NCBI RefSeq assembly: GCF_019059575.1
Contig: NW_024883027.1
Span: forward strand, 87,206-151,205
DNA length: 64,000 nt
From: Amphibalanus amphitrite
Taxonomy: Eukaryota > Arthropoda > Thecostraca > Balanomorpha > Balanidae
Reading direction: 5' to 3'
In this document: positions 12,862 to 22,300 of the stretch, in pieces
Layout of the letters: each line of letters starts with the position of its first letter
Numbering within the stretch: the stretch's first letter is position 1
Position numbers and translations under genes: made by a program
Notes under the pieces: generated by a model
What the model was told of the DNA's origin: nothing
Seen by the model: only the letters and a program-made list of their open reading frames with translations
Database searches by the model: none

Positions 12862-13132
12862 TCACGGCGAATACCTGTCGGGAGGAATGACTACTCGTGT
12901 TGACCTACGCAATTCGGGACTGCGCATATCTGCGGTAACCTGAGTGTTCGCCACGTCGGGCGGCACCTCTGCTGCTCCAGTCGGAGCTGAACCTGCTATC
13001 GGTTCTGCGACTCCCTCTGGCGTCTCACGTGTCTCACGCGCTGTCTCTGTCTGAACTGGGAGTGTCTGCGGGGCGAAAGATATGGCGAACGGATTCAGCA
13101 GGGACAGGGCCGGCGGTCCTGAGTCGTCAAGA
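12862..13132 (-). CDS. C-terminal end of Gypsy pol, separated by an insertion
   Basis: This continues the pol reading frame downstream of the hAT-like insertion. It ends in LRRSTRVVIPPDRYSP, a basic and proline-rich tail common at the end of Gypsy Pol proteins, followed by a stop at 12862. The insertion plus its 8-bp duplication is 1,536 bp, a multiple of three, so the frame is the same as that of the main pol ORF. Because the insertion carries a stop, the main ORF terminates inside it and this tail is not translated with pol in the present copy. Confidence 0.7.
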
Positions 13133-14660
13133 CATAGACCCGGGAACAGGGGGGGCAGCGGGGGCGCTTGCCCCCCCAACTTGAGAGCCGAGGGGGCGGC
13201 GCCCCCTCAACATTGAGGCAGCGTGAAAGGATCTTTCCTCCCTTTTCCGGGCTTCTTTCCTTCTTATTTCCTTTATACATCTAAACATCAACACACGGCA
13301 TTTTCCTAGCCATCTGAATGGTTTCTGCTGATACAGTATCGATTTGACAACATCTACTAATTGCTATTGCCATCCCGCTTAGGTTTGGGCCTGGCCTTGG
13401 CCATAAGTTCGGCAGGCCAGATTTTATACTGGACCATTTTGAGTCAACTTTGAGAAATACATAACGTGCAACGGTGGTAAAATCGTTGTTATTATAGGTA
13501 TAACACAGTTTACCCGCTCCGGGTGTGAGGGAGGGGTGTGGGGCAATGAGTGCACTGACGTGGCGCCCTCGGAAGTCCGGTATGGGATTAAAGCTCAGCG
13601 ACACTAAGGGCTTGGTGTGGTGCCTTCGGCTATCGGTAGCACCCTCAGAATCACCGGCGTAGGGCCCACAGAGCCGCCGGTAAGGGGCCTTAAGAGGCAC
13701 TGGTGTGGGGCCGCCATGCAGGTGCCGGTGTGGTCGCTCAGAGGTGCTAGTGTGATTCTCTCAGAGTCGCCGGTGAGGGTCCTTACAGGCGTTGCTGTGG
13801 GCCCTTATAGACGCTGGTGTGGAGCCGTTACAGACGGATGGGGTCTTTATAGCTGATGATGCGAAGTTGCGAACCCTCTGGCCTCTACACGCCGGCAGCC
13901 GGCAGGGGGTTCTCAGTGACCGGCAAGGGGCCCTTAGGTCGGCATAAGAAGTCTTGTGGGGTCCTTTAGGACCAGCATGGTACTGTTAGACGCCAGTGGG
14001 GCCCTCAGGGCTCAGAGTCACCGGTGTGGGGCCCTCAAAATTCACCAGTGGGTGGCCTTTAGATGCGCAGGTGGTTGACTGTTGGGTCCTCAGAGCCACC
14101 GATATAGGACTTTAAAAGGCACTGGTGTAGACACTCAGAGTTGGGGGTGTGAAACGGTCAGAGATACCGGTGTGGGCCCTCATAGGCGCCGATGAGGGCC
14201 CCCACAATTGCCGTTATGGGACCCTCAGAAAAATAGGTAAGTGTTTGACAATCACAGGCGGGAAATTTCCCTAGAACTGGCCCCTCACTACCGGCCCCTC
14301 AGGCCGGTAAGAACTCTCAGAGACCAGTAACGGGCCTTTGGAGACCACCGAGGGGCCCTTAAAATCGGCAAGAGGCCCTCAGAAGCCGGCGTTGGGCCCT
14401 TATGGAGATCTAAGTGTGGTTATTTAGGGCCCATGAGGTGCTCTAACGAGCCCCATGGGGCTAGTCGAAATATGGCCATCGTTAACCCTCAGCGGTCAAA
14501 TGGCGCCGCAGGGCCTCTCGGACCCGAAGGTCCCTTTGAACCCGATGGGGGGGGGGGGTACGTGTCCCCTTAGACCCCTAGCTACGCCACTGCTTCATAT
14601 GCATCATGTCAGGTATTTTAGTCTCGCCCCCCCAACTTGAAAATCGTTCCCGGGCCCCTG
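13133..14660. mobile_element. hAT-like non-autonomous DNA transposon inside pol
   Basis: An 8-bp duplication, CGTCAAGA, flanks it (13125-13132 and 14661-14668). The termini are CATAGACCCGGGAAC on the left and, inverted, CAGGGGCCCGGGAAC on the right. An 8-bp duplication with CAGGGG-type ends is the hAT hallmark. At ~1.53 kb it has no transposase; the interior is a degenerate minisatellite. A CCCCCCCAACTTGA motif lies near both ends in the same orientation. Confidence 0.72.
13600..14440. repeat. Degenerate minisatellite rich in GGTGTGGGGCCCTCAGA
   Basis: About 25-35-bp units built on ACCGGTGTGGGGCCCTCAGA variants recur with spacing drift through most of the hAT-like insertion. The short ORFs here are by-products of the repeat. 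Confidence 0.6.
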
Positions 14661-17600
14661 CGTCAAGACTAGCGGCGTCAGCTGGTTGGCAACTAGGCCT
14701 ACCTTCACACTGCGCACCACTTACCCGCTGATTGTCACTGACACCATCCATCCTCCTTCGGCCTGTCGGAAAGGTCACGCCTGCTGCTGTCCCGACAGCC
14801 GGCTGTGGTCTCGCGGCGGGGTCCGCCCGTGAGACGGACGCTGTCGGTGCGGTCACCGGTGACTCACCTTCTCCGGTATCCACTCGAGGCTTCAACCTGT
14901 TGTGGTGTACGATGAGCGTAGACCTAGCTCCTTCTAGTCTGATCCTATAGTTCAGAGGACCGACCTGATCTACTACTACTGCTCTCTTCCAAGGACGCAA
15001 AAACTTGTAATACTGACCGCGCGGAACGATTCCCTTATGCAGATACACTTTGTCTCCGGGTAGGTAACTATTCTCATTTAGCTTTCTATCATAAATCTCC
15101 TTGTTCTTCTGATGACTTCTGTTCGAGTTCTCTAGTGCTACTTTGTGCAGAGCACGCAGATTGGTCTGCAGCCTCTCTAGATACTCCGTGATGGGTCGGG
15201 TCCTGCACCGAGTAGGACCGGCGTACTCGGCATCGGCGGGCAGCCTTGGCTCCCTGCCAAAAAGTACGCAGTACGGTGACACGCCGAGGGAGCGGTGCAC
15301 CTGACTGCGGAGCCCGAGCATCAAAAGGGGCAGGTGGATGTCCCAGTCTGAGTGCTCGTGATCCTCAAGGAATTTAGACAGCATACCAAGCACAGTACGA
15401 TTGATTCTTTCACAGATTGAATTACCCATCGGATGGAATGCCGTGGTATGTGACTGCTCTATCCCCAGTAACTGGCACGTGAGCTTCATAACTTCCCCGG
15501 TGAAGCAGCCACCCAAATCCGAATGGATCGTCTTTGGCACCCCATACCGAGACACAAACTCTCTGACAAACGCCTGAGCTACCTCAGTCGCCTCTTGTGT
15601 CTTCAACGGAATACACTCTACAAATCGCGAAAAATGATCGATAACTACGAGCAAGTGTCTGTGCCCCTGCGACGTCACTGGCAGGCCAGACAAAATGTCG
15701 AGCGCTACTACCTCCATGGGCGATGAGGCTGGCAGCTGGCCCAGGGACGCTCGCGGGGCGGGAACCGGCTTGTTCCGCTCGCCGCAGCGGTGACACGACT
15801 TACAGAACTTTTCTATATCTACAGCCATGCCGGGCCACCAGAACCTTAACCTAGCTTGAGCTAACAACTTATCACTAGCGAAATGACCTCCCGTGGGTCC
15901 GGCGTGCAGAGAAGTCAGCGCCCCTGAGATCAGACTCTTGGGCAGCACTACCTGTAGCTGATCAGAATCGCCAGGCCTTCTTCTGTACACGCGGAACAGA
16001 ACTCCGCCTACCAGTCGCAATCTGGACCACTGCGACAAGTATTTGCGACACGACTGGGGTAGATCCTTAGCTTTAGGCTTGGTTCCCGCGGAGACGCACT
16101 TCGATATTTCCGCGATATCCTCATCCTTGTCTTGCTCCGAGCGAATGTAGCTGGTCGACCAATCGTCTGACCTTACCTGAAAGCAGTATTCAGTCTCTGG
16201 GTCCGTCTGACATGACTGATCAGTCTGCTCGTCTGGTCTGCGGGAGAGAGCGTCTGGCACTGTGTGGAGGGCGCCTGGGCGATACTCGATGGTGAAGTGG
16301 AACTGAGACAAGATCTGGAACCAGCGGGCAAACATGCCAGTCGGGTTGCGGAAATTGAGCAGCCATCGGAGACTCGCGTGATCACTCCGTACTTTAAATT
16401 CCTTACCTTCCAGGTACGCAGAAAACTTTTGCACGAAGATCACTACCGCTAGCAGTTCTTTCTGAGTGGTACCGTAATTCATCTGCGATTTTGACAGCTT
16501 CTGACTCCCATACGCGATCACTTTCTCCACGCCACCCTGAACCTGTAGCAGCACGGCGCCCGCCTGGGTGTCAGAACTATCACAATCAAGAATAAAAGGA
16601 CCTGCGTCTCGGCTGAAATCGGGCAGCGTCAGCACTGGGGCTTCACTGAGGGCTTTGCGAAGCTGGTCGAACGAGAACTGCGCCTCCTCTGACCACTGGA
16701 ACTTCACGTCTTTCTGCAACAGCTTGAAGAGCGGTGCAGAGATGCTCGCAAAATTTTTGACAAATTTGCGCATGTAACCAGCCAGCCCTAGGAATGAGGA
16801 GAGCTGCTTGGCTGTCCGCGGAATCGGCCAGTCGCGCACTTTGCTCACACGGTCGGGGTCGAGAGACAAGCCACTCTCATCCACCACATGTCCCAAGAAT
16901 TTGACACTCGAACGGAACAGGGAGCACTTTTCCAGATTGATCGTGAGACCGGCTCGGTGGAGCCTGTCTAGAACTAGCTCGAGCTTCTCAAGTGTCTCCT
17001 CGAACGTCTTACCACCCAAACAAACATCATCAAAGTAGGAATGACACGTGCCCTTGGGAAGATCGCGCAAAACAATATCGAGCATGCGGGCGCAGCTAGC
17101 CGCGGCACCATTGAGTCCCATCGGGAGCCGAAGGTGCTGCCAAGCGCCGAACGGGGTGACGATAGTCGTTTTAGGACGATCCTCTTCTCTCACACCGATT
17201 TGAAAATAACACATGCGAAGATCAAGCACACAGAACATTGAATTTCCACCCAGGGAATCTAGAATCGTATCTATTCTGGGGACAGGATAAGCAGGCATCT
17301 TAGTCACAGCGTTAACCTTTCGGAGGTCAGCACAGATCCGGACTCGTCCATCTTTCTTTGCGACAAAGCATGCAGGACTACTCCAATATCCATTCGACTC
17401 TTCCAGAACCCCTAGATCCACCAAGCGTTGTATCTCGGCCCTTACCTTATCCTCCAGGAATGGTGGGACGCGATGGGGTGCTGAACGTATCGGCGGACTG
17501 TCACCTGTGTCGATGTGATGCTCCACCGCGGATGTGAAGCCCAACCGACCATCAAACATGTCACTATATTTGGTCAGCAGCTCGGTCACCTTCTCCTTCT

Positions 17601-18624
17601 GCTCCTTACTGAGGTCTGTGTCTGACAGGTCTATCTTTTCACGCCAATTGGGATCTGCGTCACCTGAAGGGACTGGAAACTCAGCCACGCCCACTTCCAG
17701 TCTACCGATCTCCGCACGCTTTGGGATCGTGACCGGCTCAGTTGTAATGTTTCTCACAAGGCACGGAACACTCTGACCGTTTACCTGCACCATGGAAGGA
17801 ACCAACTCGAGTCCCGGGACTTCAAGCAATGGCTCGCACAGTGCTGGCCCTCTGAAGTCGACGTTTGGAACAAAACCTGGAAAGAAAACCTCGTGTCCGG
17901 CCGGAACCGCGATGTCTCTCTGACAAATCACCTTACCCACCGAGAAGACTGAAGCGGAGATGGTTCTGACCATTTTCGCAGAGCTGAGGATCAGCTGACT
18001 CTTGGTGAGATCCAGAACACACGGGCACACGCCAAAGAACTCCAATCCCAACAAAACAGTGCAGTCAATCTGATCCGAAACATAGAATGGAACCACCACT
18101 ACTTCTCCAGCAATTTTAACGGCAATCTGTGTACGACCGATCAGTGGTAGGGGGTCCCTGCTAACCGTGTGTGCCACTGTGGCCGTAGTGAAAAGGGGAG
18201 GGGCCTTGGGGAGCACATCAAAAACGGATTTGTGAATGATATTAATGCTGCTGCCGGTGTCCAGCGTCACTGAACACGTCACGCCTCCCACATCAGCGTC
18301 AAATGTCATGTCAGCATTCAAGTGGACTGTCCTCTCATCTGCTCGGGCTGCAACGACTGGGCCATCCGGGGCGGCTGCAACGGCTGCGGCCGCTGGTCCT
18401 GTGGTCTGGCATCCCACTGATGTGGACCTGGTCCCCGCTGGAACCCTGAGACTGGGGTCCGCTGCTGCTCGGGTCTGGGGTCGGGGCCGGGCCCAGCCCG
18501 CTGGGGGTTTACCTGCTGCGTGCACATCCGGGCCAAGTGTCCTTTGGTCCCACACACATGACACGGCAGGTGCCTTTGCCGACACCGCGCCTGGTTGTGA
18601 CCGGGCCTCCCACAACAGAAGCAA
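14578..18624 (-). CDS. pol: Gypsy pol polyprotein (protease, RT, RNase H, integrase)
   Basis: The open frame is 1,348 codons. It begins without an ATG and overlaps the nucleocapsid frame, so it is expected to be reached by ribosomal frameshifting. The first ~100 residues are overlap. The aspartic protease motif LDTGSS is at residues 121-126. Reverse transcriptase follows, with its YFDD catalytic box. The RNase H region includes CDSSDTQAG and a terminal RRPD. The integrase has an HHCC-like zinc end (GHFASDK ... CKSCHRC). Its catalytic Asp is in VALDIL, the second Asp in HSDLGG and the Glu in ICERINRT. A GPY/F-like stretch (VGPLNYRI) closes the domain. All catalytic residues appear present. The last ~27 codons come from the hAT-like insertion, which truncates the natural C-terminus; the displaced tail lies at 12862-13132. 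Confidence 0.93.
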   Translation of the reverse strand: MLLLWEARSQPGAVSAKAPAVSCVWDQRTLGPDVHAAGKPPAGWARPRPQTRAAADPSLRVPAGTRSTSVGCQTTGPAAAAVAAAPDGPVVAARADERTVHLNADMTFDADVGGVTCSVTLDTGSSINIIHKSVFDVLPKAPPLFTTATVAHTVSRDPLPLIGRTQIAVKIAGEVVVVPFYVSDQIDCTVLLGLEFFGVCPCVLDLTKSQLILSSAKMVRTISASVFSVGKVICQRDIAVPAGHEVFFPGFVPNVDFRGPALCEPLLEVPGLELVPSMVQVNGQSVPCLVRNITTEPVTIPKRAEIGRLEVGVAEFPVPSGDADPNWREKIDLSDTDLSKEQKEKVTELLTKYSDMFDGRLGFTSAVEHHIDTGDSPPIRSAPHRVPPFLEDKVRAEIQRLVDLGVLEESNGYWSSPACFVAKKDGRVRICADLRKVNAVTKMPAYPVPRIDTILDSLGGNSMFCVLDLRMCYFQIGVREEDRPKTTIVTPFGAWQHLRLPMGLNGAAASCARMLDIVLRDLPKGTCHSYFDDVCLGGKTFEETLEKLELVLDRLHRAGLTINLEKCSLFRSSVKFLGHVVDESGLSLDPDRVSKVRDWPIPRTAKQLSSFLGLAGYMRKFVKNFASISAPLFKLLQKDVKFQWSEEAQFSFDQLRKALSEAPVLTLPDFSRDAGPFILDCDSSDTQAGAVLLQVQGGVEKVIAYGSQKLSKSQMNYGTTQKELLAVVIFVQKFSAYLEGKEFKVRSDHASLRWLLNFRNPTGMFARWFQILSQFHFTIEYRPGALHTVPDALSRRPDEQTDQSCQTDPETEYCFQVRSDDWSTSYIRSEQDKDEDIAEISKCVSAGTKPKAKDLPQSCRKYLSQWSRLRLVGGVLFRVYRRRPGDSDQLQVVLPKSLISGALTSLHAGPTGGHFASDKLLAQARLRFWWPGMAVDIEKFCKSCHRCGERNKPVPAPRASLGQLPASSPMEVVALDILSGLPVTSQGHRHLLVVIDHFSRFVECIPLKTQEATEVAQAFVREFVSRYGVPKTIHSDLGGCFTGEVMKLTCQLLGIEQSHTTAFHPMGNSICERINRTVLGMLSKFLEDHEHSDWDIHLPLLMLGLRSQVHRSLGVSPYCVLFGREPRLPADAEYAGPTRCRTRPITEYLERLQTNLRALHKVALENSNRSHQKNKEIYDRKLNENSYLPGDKVYLHKGIVPRGQYYKFLRPWKRAVVVDQVGPLNYRIRLEGARSTLIVHHNRLKPRVDTGEGESPVTAPTASVSRADPAARPQPAVGTAAGVTFPTGRRRMDGVSDNQRVSGAQCEGRPSCQPADAASLDAGARERFSSWGGETKIPDMMHMKQWRS

Positions 18625-18788
18625 GTACGGCCGCTGCTGGACACTGGGGAGAACGAGCGCTTACCTGCGGACGCTCCAGTCGCGAGAGTTTCAACTCCAG
18701 CTCCTGAACTTTCCGACGAAGTAGGTCTGTCTCGTCTGTGGCCGCTACCTGCCGAACCGTCTGGCTCGCTGCCACCTTCGCGGCGCAC
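18318..18788 (-). CDS. gag: Gypsy nucleocapsid with two zinc knuckles, separate frame
   Basis: This frame contains two CX2CX4HX4C knuckles, CFCCGRPGHNQARC and CHVCGTKGHLARMC. They are followed by a proline- and glutamine-rich tail. The nucleocapsid binds genomic RNA during particle assembly. It lies one step (-1) off the capsid frame upstream, and pol is a further -1 step away. Either two shifts are used or, more likely, a one-base indel separates capsid from nucleocapsid in this copy. The crossing would have to occur around 18640-18790. Confidence 0.8.
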   Translation of the reverse strand: MRREGGSEPDGSAGSGHRRDRPTSSESSGAGVETLATGASAGKRSFSPVSSSGRTCFCCGRPGHNQARCRQRHLPCHVCGTKGHLARMCTQQVNPQRAGPGPDPRPEQQRTPVSGFQRGPGPHQWDARPQDQRPQPLQPPRMAQSLQPEQMRGQST

Positions 18789-19276
18789 GAGAGGTTTCTC
18801 ACCTTTGCCACCGCACTGTCGAACGTCTGGATGCCCTCGCCTATTAGCGCTTGTTGATATGTCGGTGGCAGTGATTGGAGGAAGTAATTGTACAGCAAGG
18901 GGTCATGATCGGTATGTCGGGTGTCGGGAAATGCGCGACTGACTAGCCCTCGAAGCTTCACCACAAAAGCATCAAGGCTGTCATCTGTTGTGAGTCTCAA
19001 AGACCGGAGCTGGACCTGTGCCTCGACTTTGTCGCCGGAGGGGAAAGCCAGTTCCAATCTCTTGCACGCGTCGCCTACCTTCTTCTTGCACTCGGTCGGG
19101 AAGGCATCGTAGGCGTCCCTCGCAATTCCGGACAAGCACAGAGGCAGCAGAGCTACTTTTTTATCGTCATCCCATCCTTGTAGGACTGCAAACGTGTCAA
19201 AGTCCGCGATGAAACGAGAGACACTGCCCTTACCGGCGAAAGACGGCAGACCGACCGATAGTGACTGCGTCGCCAT
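18509..19276 (-). CDS. gag: Gypsy gag, capsid part
   Basis: From the ATG at 19276 (MATQSLSVGLPSF) it reads a Ty3/Gypsy capsid-like helical protein (FIADFDTFAVLQGWDDDKK, LPLCLSGIARDAYDAF, YFLQSLPPTYQQ). A coiled-coil stretch follows (TDLLRRKVQELELKLSRLE). After about 18665 the frame loses homology because the zinc knuckles continue in another frame. The last ~55 residues are therefore probably not authentic. Confidence 0.85.
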   Translation of the reverse strand: MATQSLSVGLPSFAGKGSVSRFIADFDTFAVLQGWDDDKKVALLPLCLSGIARDAYDAFPTECKKKVGDACKRLELAFPSGDKVEAQVQLRSLRLTTDDSLDAFVVKLRGLVSRAFPDTRHTDHDPLLYNYFLQSLPPTYQQALIGEGIQTFDSAVAKVRNLSCAAKVAASQTVRQVAATDETDLLRRKVQELELKLSRLERPQVSARSPQCPAAAVLASVVGGPVTTRRGVGKGTCRVMCVGPKDTWPGCARSR

Positions 19277-20025
19277 GCTGAATGTCAAATTTGGCACACT
19301 TCCAACGGAAAAAAAAAATCGGTGATGTAAGGGGAACCGCAGAGTCGTTAATACGGAGAGTAATTCAACAAGTTACGCTAAAATTAAATGCTCAAATTAC
19401 TGCGAGAAAGGCGATGGAAAGGACGTTTTACAATGGAAAAAGAAATCGTAGAGCCAGCATTACCTCGTTACAGTGAGACCGCAACACTTTACCAGCAACC
19501 AACATCACACCTTCCCAAACCAAGCACATACATGACACACAGTATCAATGAAACACCCTTGTCACCACTCATATCCCCAACCACCAAATGTTTATGTCCA
19601 CGTCAGCCCAGTTTGGCACACCTCAGCTTCAAATGTCCACGTGCGTCTTCATAAGGGGGGGGGGGGGAAGGGTAGTGCGCGCATTGTCACCGGAGAATAC
19701 CACGCACGGCGTCCTCGGCAGGGGGGGGGGAGCACCTGAGTCTCCGGGGGGTCAGAAGGTGCTCGTGTCCGCAACAGGGGGGAGTGCACTCGTCCCAGTC
19801 TCCATCGGGAGTGGCCGGTAGTCCTCGGACCGCGAGGCAGGATTACCCGCTCCAACAATGGTCAAAGGGCGATCGCTTAGATCGGGTGACACAAACGTTC
19901 AGGCACATCCCGCTATCGGATTCAGGCACATCCCGCTATCGGATAAGTCCGAACTGGATAGGTCTCACCGGCGTGTAGACGCTGAGCAGTCAGCTGTCGC
20001 GCTCGGAGAATCTTATACTGACGCC
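19277..20025 (-). other. Gypsy 5' leader, with a 23-bp tandem duplication
   Basis: Untranslated leader between gag and the nested element. A perfect 23-bp direct duplication lies at 19898-19920 and 19921-19943 (TTCAGGCACATCCCGCTATC plus GGA). G-rich tracts occur at 19657-19668 and 19721-19730. Confidence 0.6.
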
Positions 20026-20029
20026 AGAT

Positions 20030-21548
20030 CAGTAGGCGGAACTATGGTCATGAGTACCCAAATATAGGAACGTTCCCATTTTTGGGAACGGAGTTCCCAA
20101 ATATGGGAACGGGCGTTCCCATTTATGAGAACGGAAGGCAATTTTTCGGCCGTTCGCCCACTAAAACTCAAAAGTGCATCACGTCTCAAAAAAGTGCACG
20201 CTGATTTAAGTATCTACTAAATCTCCATAAAGTTATCTTTAATCTGACCGTGGAACAAGGAAATTGACCGTGGAATGATATTTTTAATGATTTTTTAAAG
20301 ATGACAGAATGGTGGAAATATGGGTTATACGACATTTAACATGCAATTTTAAGGAAAATGAAGCATTTTTTAGTTTGAGGTAAAGTATAATAATTTTCGC
20401 CTGGTTATGAACTTTCATACTATCGACACCAGATGCTGACATATGCAAGCGAACACGCGGACAGTCCCGAGGTAATATTGTTGACATTTGGTGTCGAGGC
20501 GGACGACCGCGTAGAACGTGCGTGATTTTACCGAACTACTGTTGTAAACTCAGTTTAAGTGGTCGAAAATTATTCAGCTGTATTTTATCAGCCCGGAAAG
20601 ACATATTTTATTTGGATGCTAGCTGTTTAGCATTATTTTATAAGGAGCGTCATGAGCGTGGTTTTTGTCTTCCGTGTTTCTAAGCATGATCGTTTTGGGG
20701 GAATTTCTCTTATATAGGTCGCTCTGGGTGGCTTATTTATAATTTCTATGCTGATTTCGATCATTCCTCGTGCCCATCCTACCAGGCCTTTTGTCACTTA
20801 CACTCATTAAGAAATGAAAAACTAGACTTTCATTGGGACTAGGTGTTTTGAGGGTGTAACATATTCAGCGTTCCCATTTTTGGATACTTTCTTGTACTCG
20901 TCAACTATCGGTGATAAACAGACAGGTGCTTGACATGTCTCCACCCTCGGCACGGACGGTGGATATAGGTATGGAAGACCTTGTTGAACATCGCTGAGCG
21001 TTGTGAATTACGTAAACCTGCAGAGGGGGGCGTGCCCGCTGCGAGATCGACGGGAATAAAAGCGCAGAAGACCGGGCGAAACATGCGACGGTCTTGCCGG
21101 AAAGGTCATCTGATGATTGTTGCGTTAACAATAATTTGCGGCGTTGGACGTGATGCTTGTTAATGAAAAGAGCCCCTGAAAGGCGTCGGTGAAATCGTTC
21201 CCAATTATGGGTACGCCGTTCCCATAATAAGGAACGCTTGCAGCGCCAGTGTACGAGAGCGTTCCCAAATTTGGGCTGGCGGCCCGGATGATGGACTGCT
21301 TTAGAAATAGGGGAACGATTTGAAACTACGATGGGCCTTACAATATCAAACTCTTTCCCAACAATATTGCGACAAATATCAGGCGGTTCACGATCGTTTT
21401 CTATTTTTTGGACGTCATTTAACGGTTCTTTTTCTTGTTTTAAATAATGCCTACATGGCGTTCCCATATTTGGGTTTATCGTTCCCAAACATGGGAACGA
21501 AAATGCGTTCCCGAAAATGGGTACGCTTGACCATAGTTCCGCCTACTG
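20030..21548. mobile_element. Palindrome-rich TIR element (4-bp AGAT duplication)
   Basis: The terminal repeats begin CAGTAGGCGGAACTATGGTC on both ends. AGAT is duplicated at 20026-20029 and 21549-21552. Just inside both ends lie several palindromes of the type CGTTCCCATTTTTGGGAACG (20072-20135; single or half copies near 21195, 21225, 21460, 21480-21515). No transposase could be read. The superfamily is uncertain; the 4-bp duplication is all that can be said. Confidence 0.78.
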
Positions 21549-21626
21549 AGATGTAGGCCGTCGCGCTCGGAGAATCCTACTGACGCCAGATGCAGGCCGT
21601 CAAGCTTAGGCCGTCGAGCTCAGAGC

Positions 21627-21644
21627 ATCCCACCGCTGCCACCA
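21627..21644 (-). other. Primer-binding site matching tRNA-Leu
   Basis: On the minus strand TGGTGGCAGCGGTGGGAT begins two bases after the 5' LTR. It is complementary to the 3' end (TCCCACCGCTGCCACCA) of animal tRNA-Leu(AAG)-type molecules, from my knowledge of that tRNA. Confidence 0.8.
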
Positions 21645-21646
21645 GA

Positions 21647-22296
21647 TGTAGGCGTCTATCCCCGGCCGCTGGCGTCAGAGGCAAACGCCGAACTCGGAGC
21701 CAACCAAGCGTGTATCCAGCACAAGCAGACAACAAACAAATTGAAACGCCCTAGAAAGAAAAGACAAACAACTGTCACAATCCCGACACATACAAAGCCG
21801 GCACGAAATATCAAAACCCGTTATTAGAGAATGTGAAATAAAATAAACAGTAATTATCACGAAAGTTGAAACCCACCGTTCAAGCAGGCGCAATCCAAGC
21901 ACATCTCGATCCTCGCCATGTCGCGGCGCACCGAATTCCCGCTCTGGACGCGACGGGGGCTCAACGGAAATTCGGCTGCTCTCTCATTGGTCAGAATAAG
22001 CGGTTACCTGATTGGCTCTCGCGTGGCGCGCAGCTACATCATTGGACGAAATCATTACAGGAAGTCTAAAACTCTTCGGATAAGAAATATGACACATAAC
22101 TAAAGAAACATTGGTACCGATCAATATCAAATAATAAAATAGTCATTACAAATCAGTATCATAACTAAATAGCACTAAACACGCGACAACAAACCAAGGA
22201 CATTATTGCAGCGCAGGACGAATTTAGAGTTGCCACTTTCACTTCTGGTAGGCCCAGTATCCGCTCGCATAACATGTAAGCGGAAATCCGCTTACA
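21647..22296 (-). repeat. 5' LTR of the Gypsy element
   Basis: 650 bp, with the same ends and apparently the same sequence as 11860-12509. It should carry the promoter that drives leftward transcription. No clear TATA element was assigned. Confidence 0.93.
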
Positions 22297-22300
22297 CAAG
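22297..22300. repeat. Target-site duplication CAAG, right
   Basis: Matches 11856-11859. Confidence 0.8.

Larger units (their letters stand above)
11860..22296 (-). mobile_element. Ty3/Gypsy LTR retrotransposon, ~10.4 kb, minus strand
   Basis: Two 650-bp LTRs with TGTA...TACA ends and a CAAG target duplication bound the element. A tRNA-Leu-type primer site lies beside the right LTR and a polypurine tract beside the left LTR. A gag and a protease-RT-RNaseH-integrase pol lie between them, all reading leftwards. Two non-autonomous DNA elements are nested inside (13133-14660 and 20030-21548). Removing them leaves about 7.4 kb, a normal Gypsy size. The domain order with integrase after RNase H places it in Ty3/Gypsy rather than Copia. 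It inserted into array copy B. Confidence 0.95.

Noticed and set aside
20901-21488. 195-codon open frame on the minus strand inside the AGAT element
   Set aside because: Much of it is translated palindromic repeat, with no motif of a transposase and no start context.
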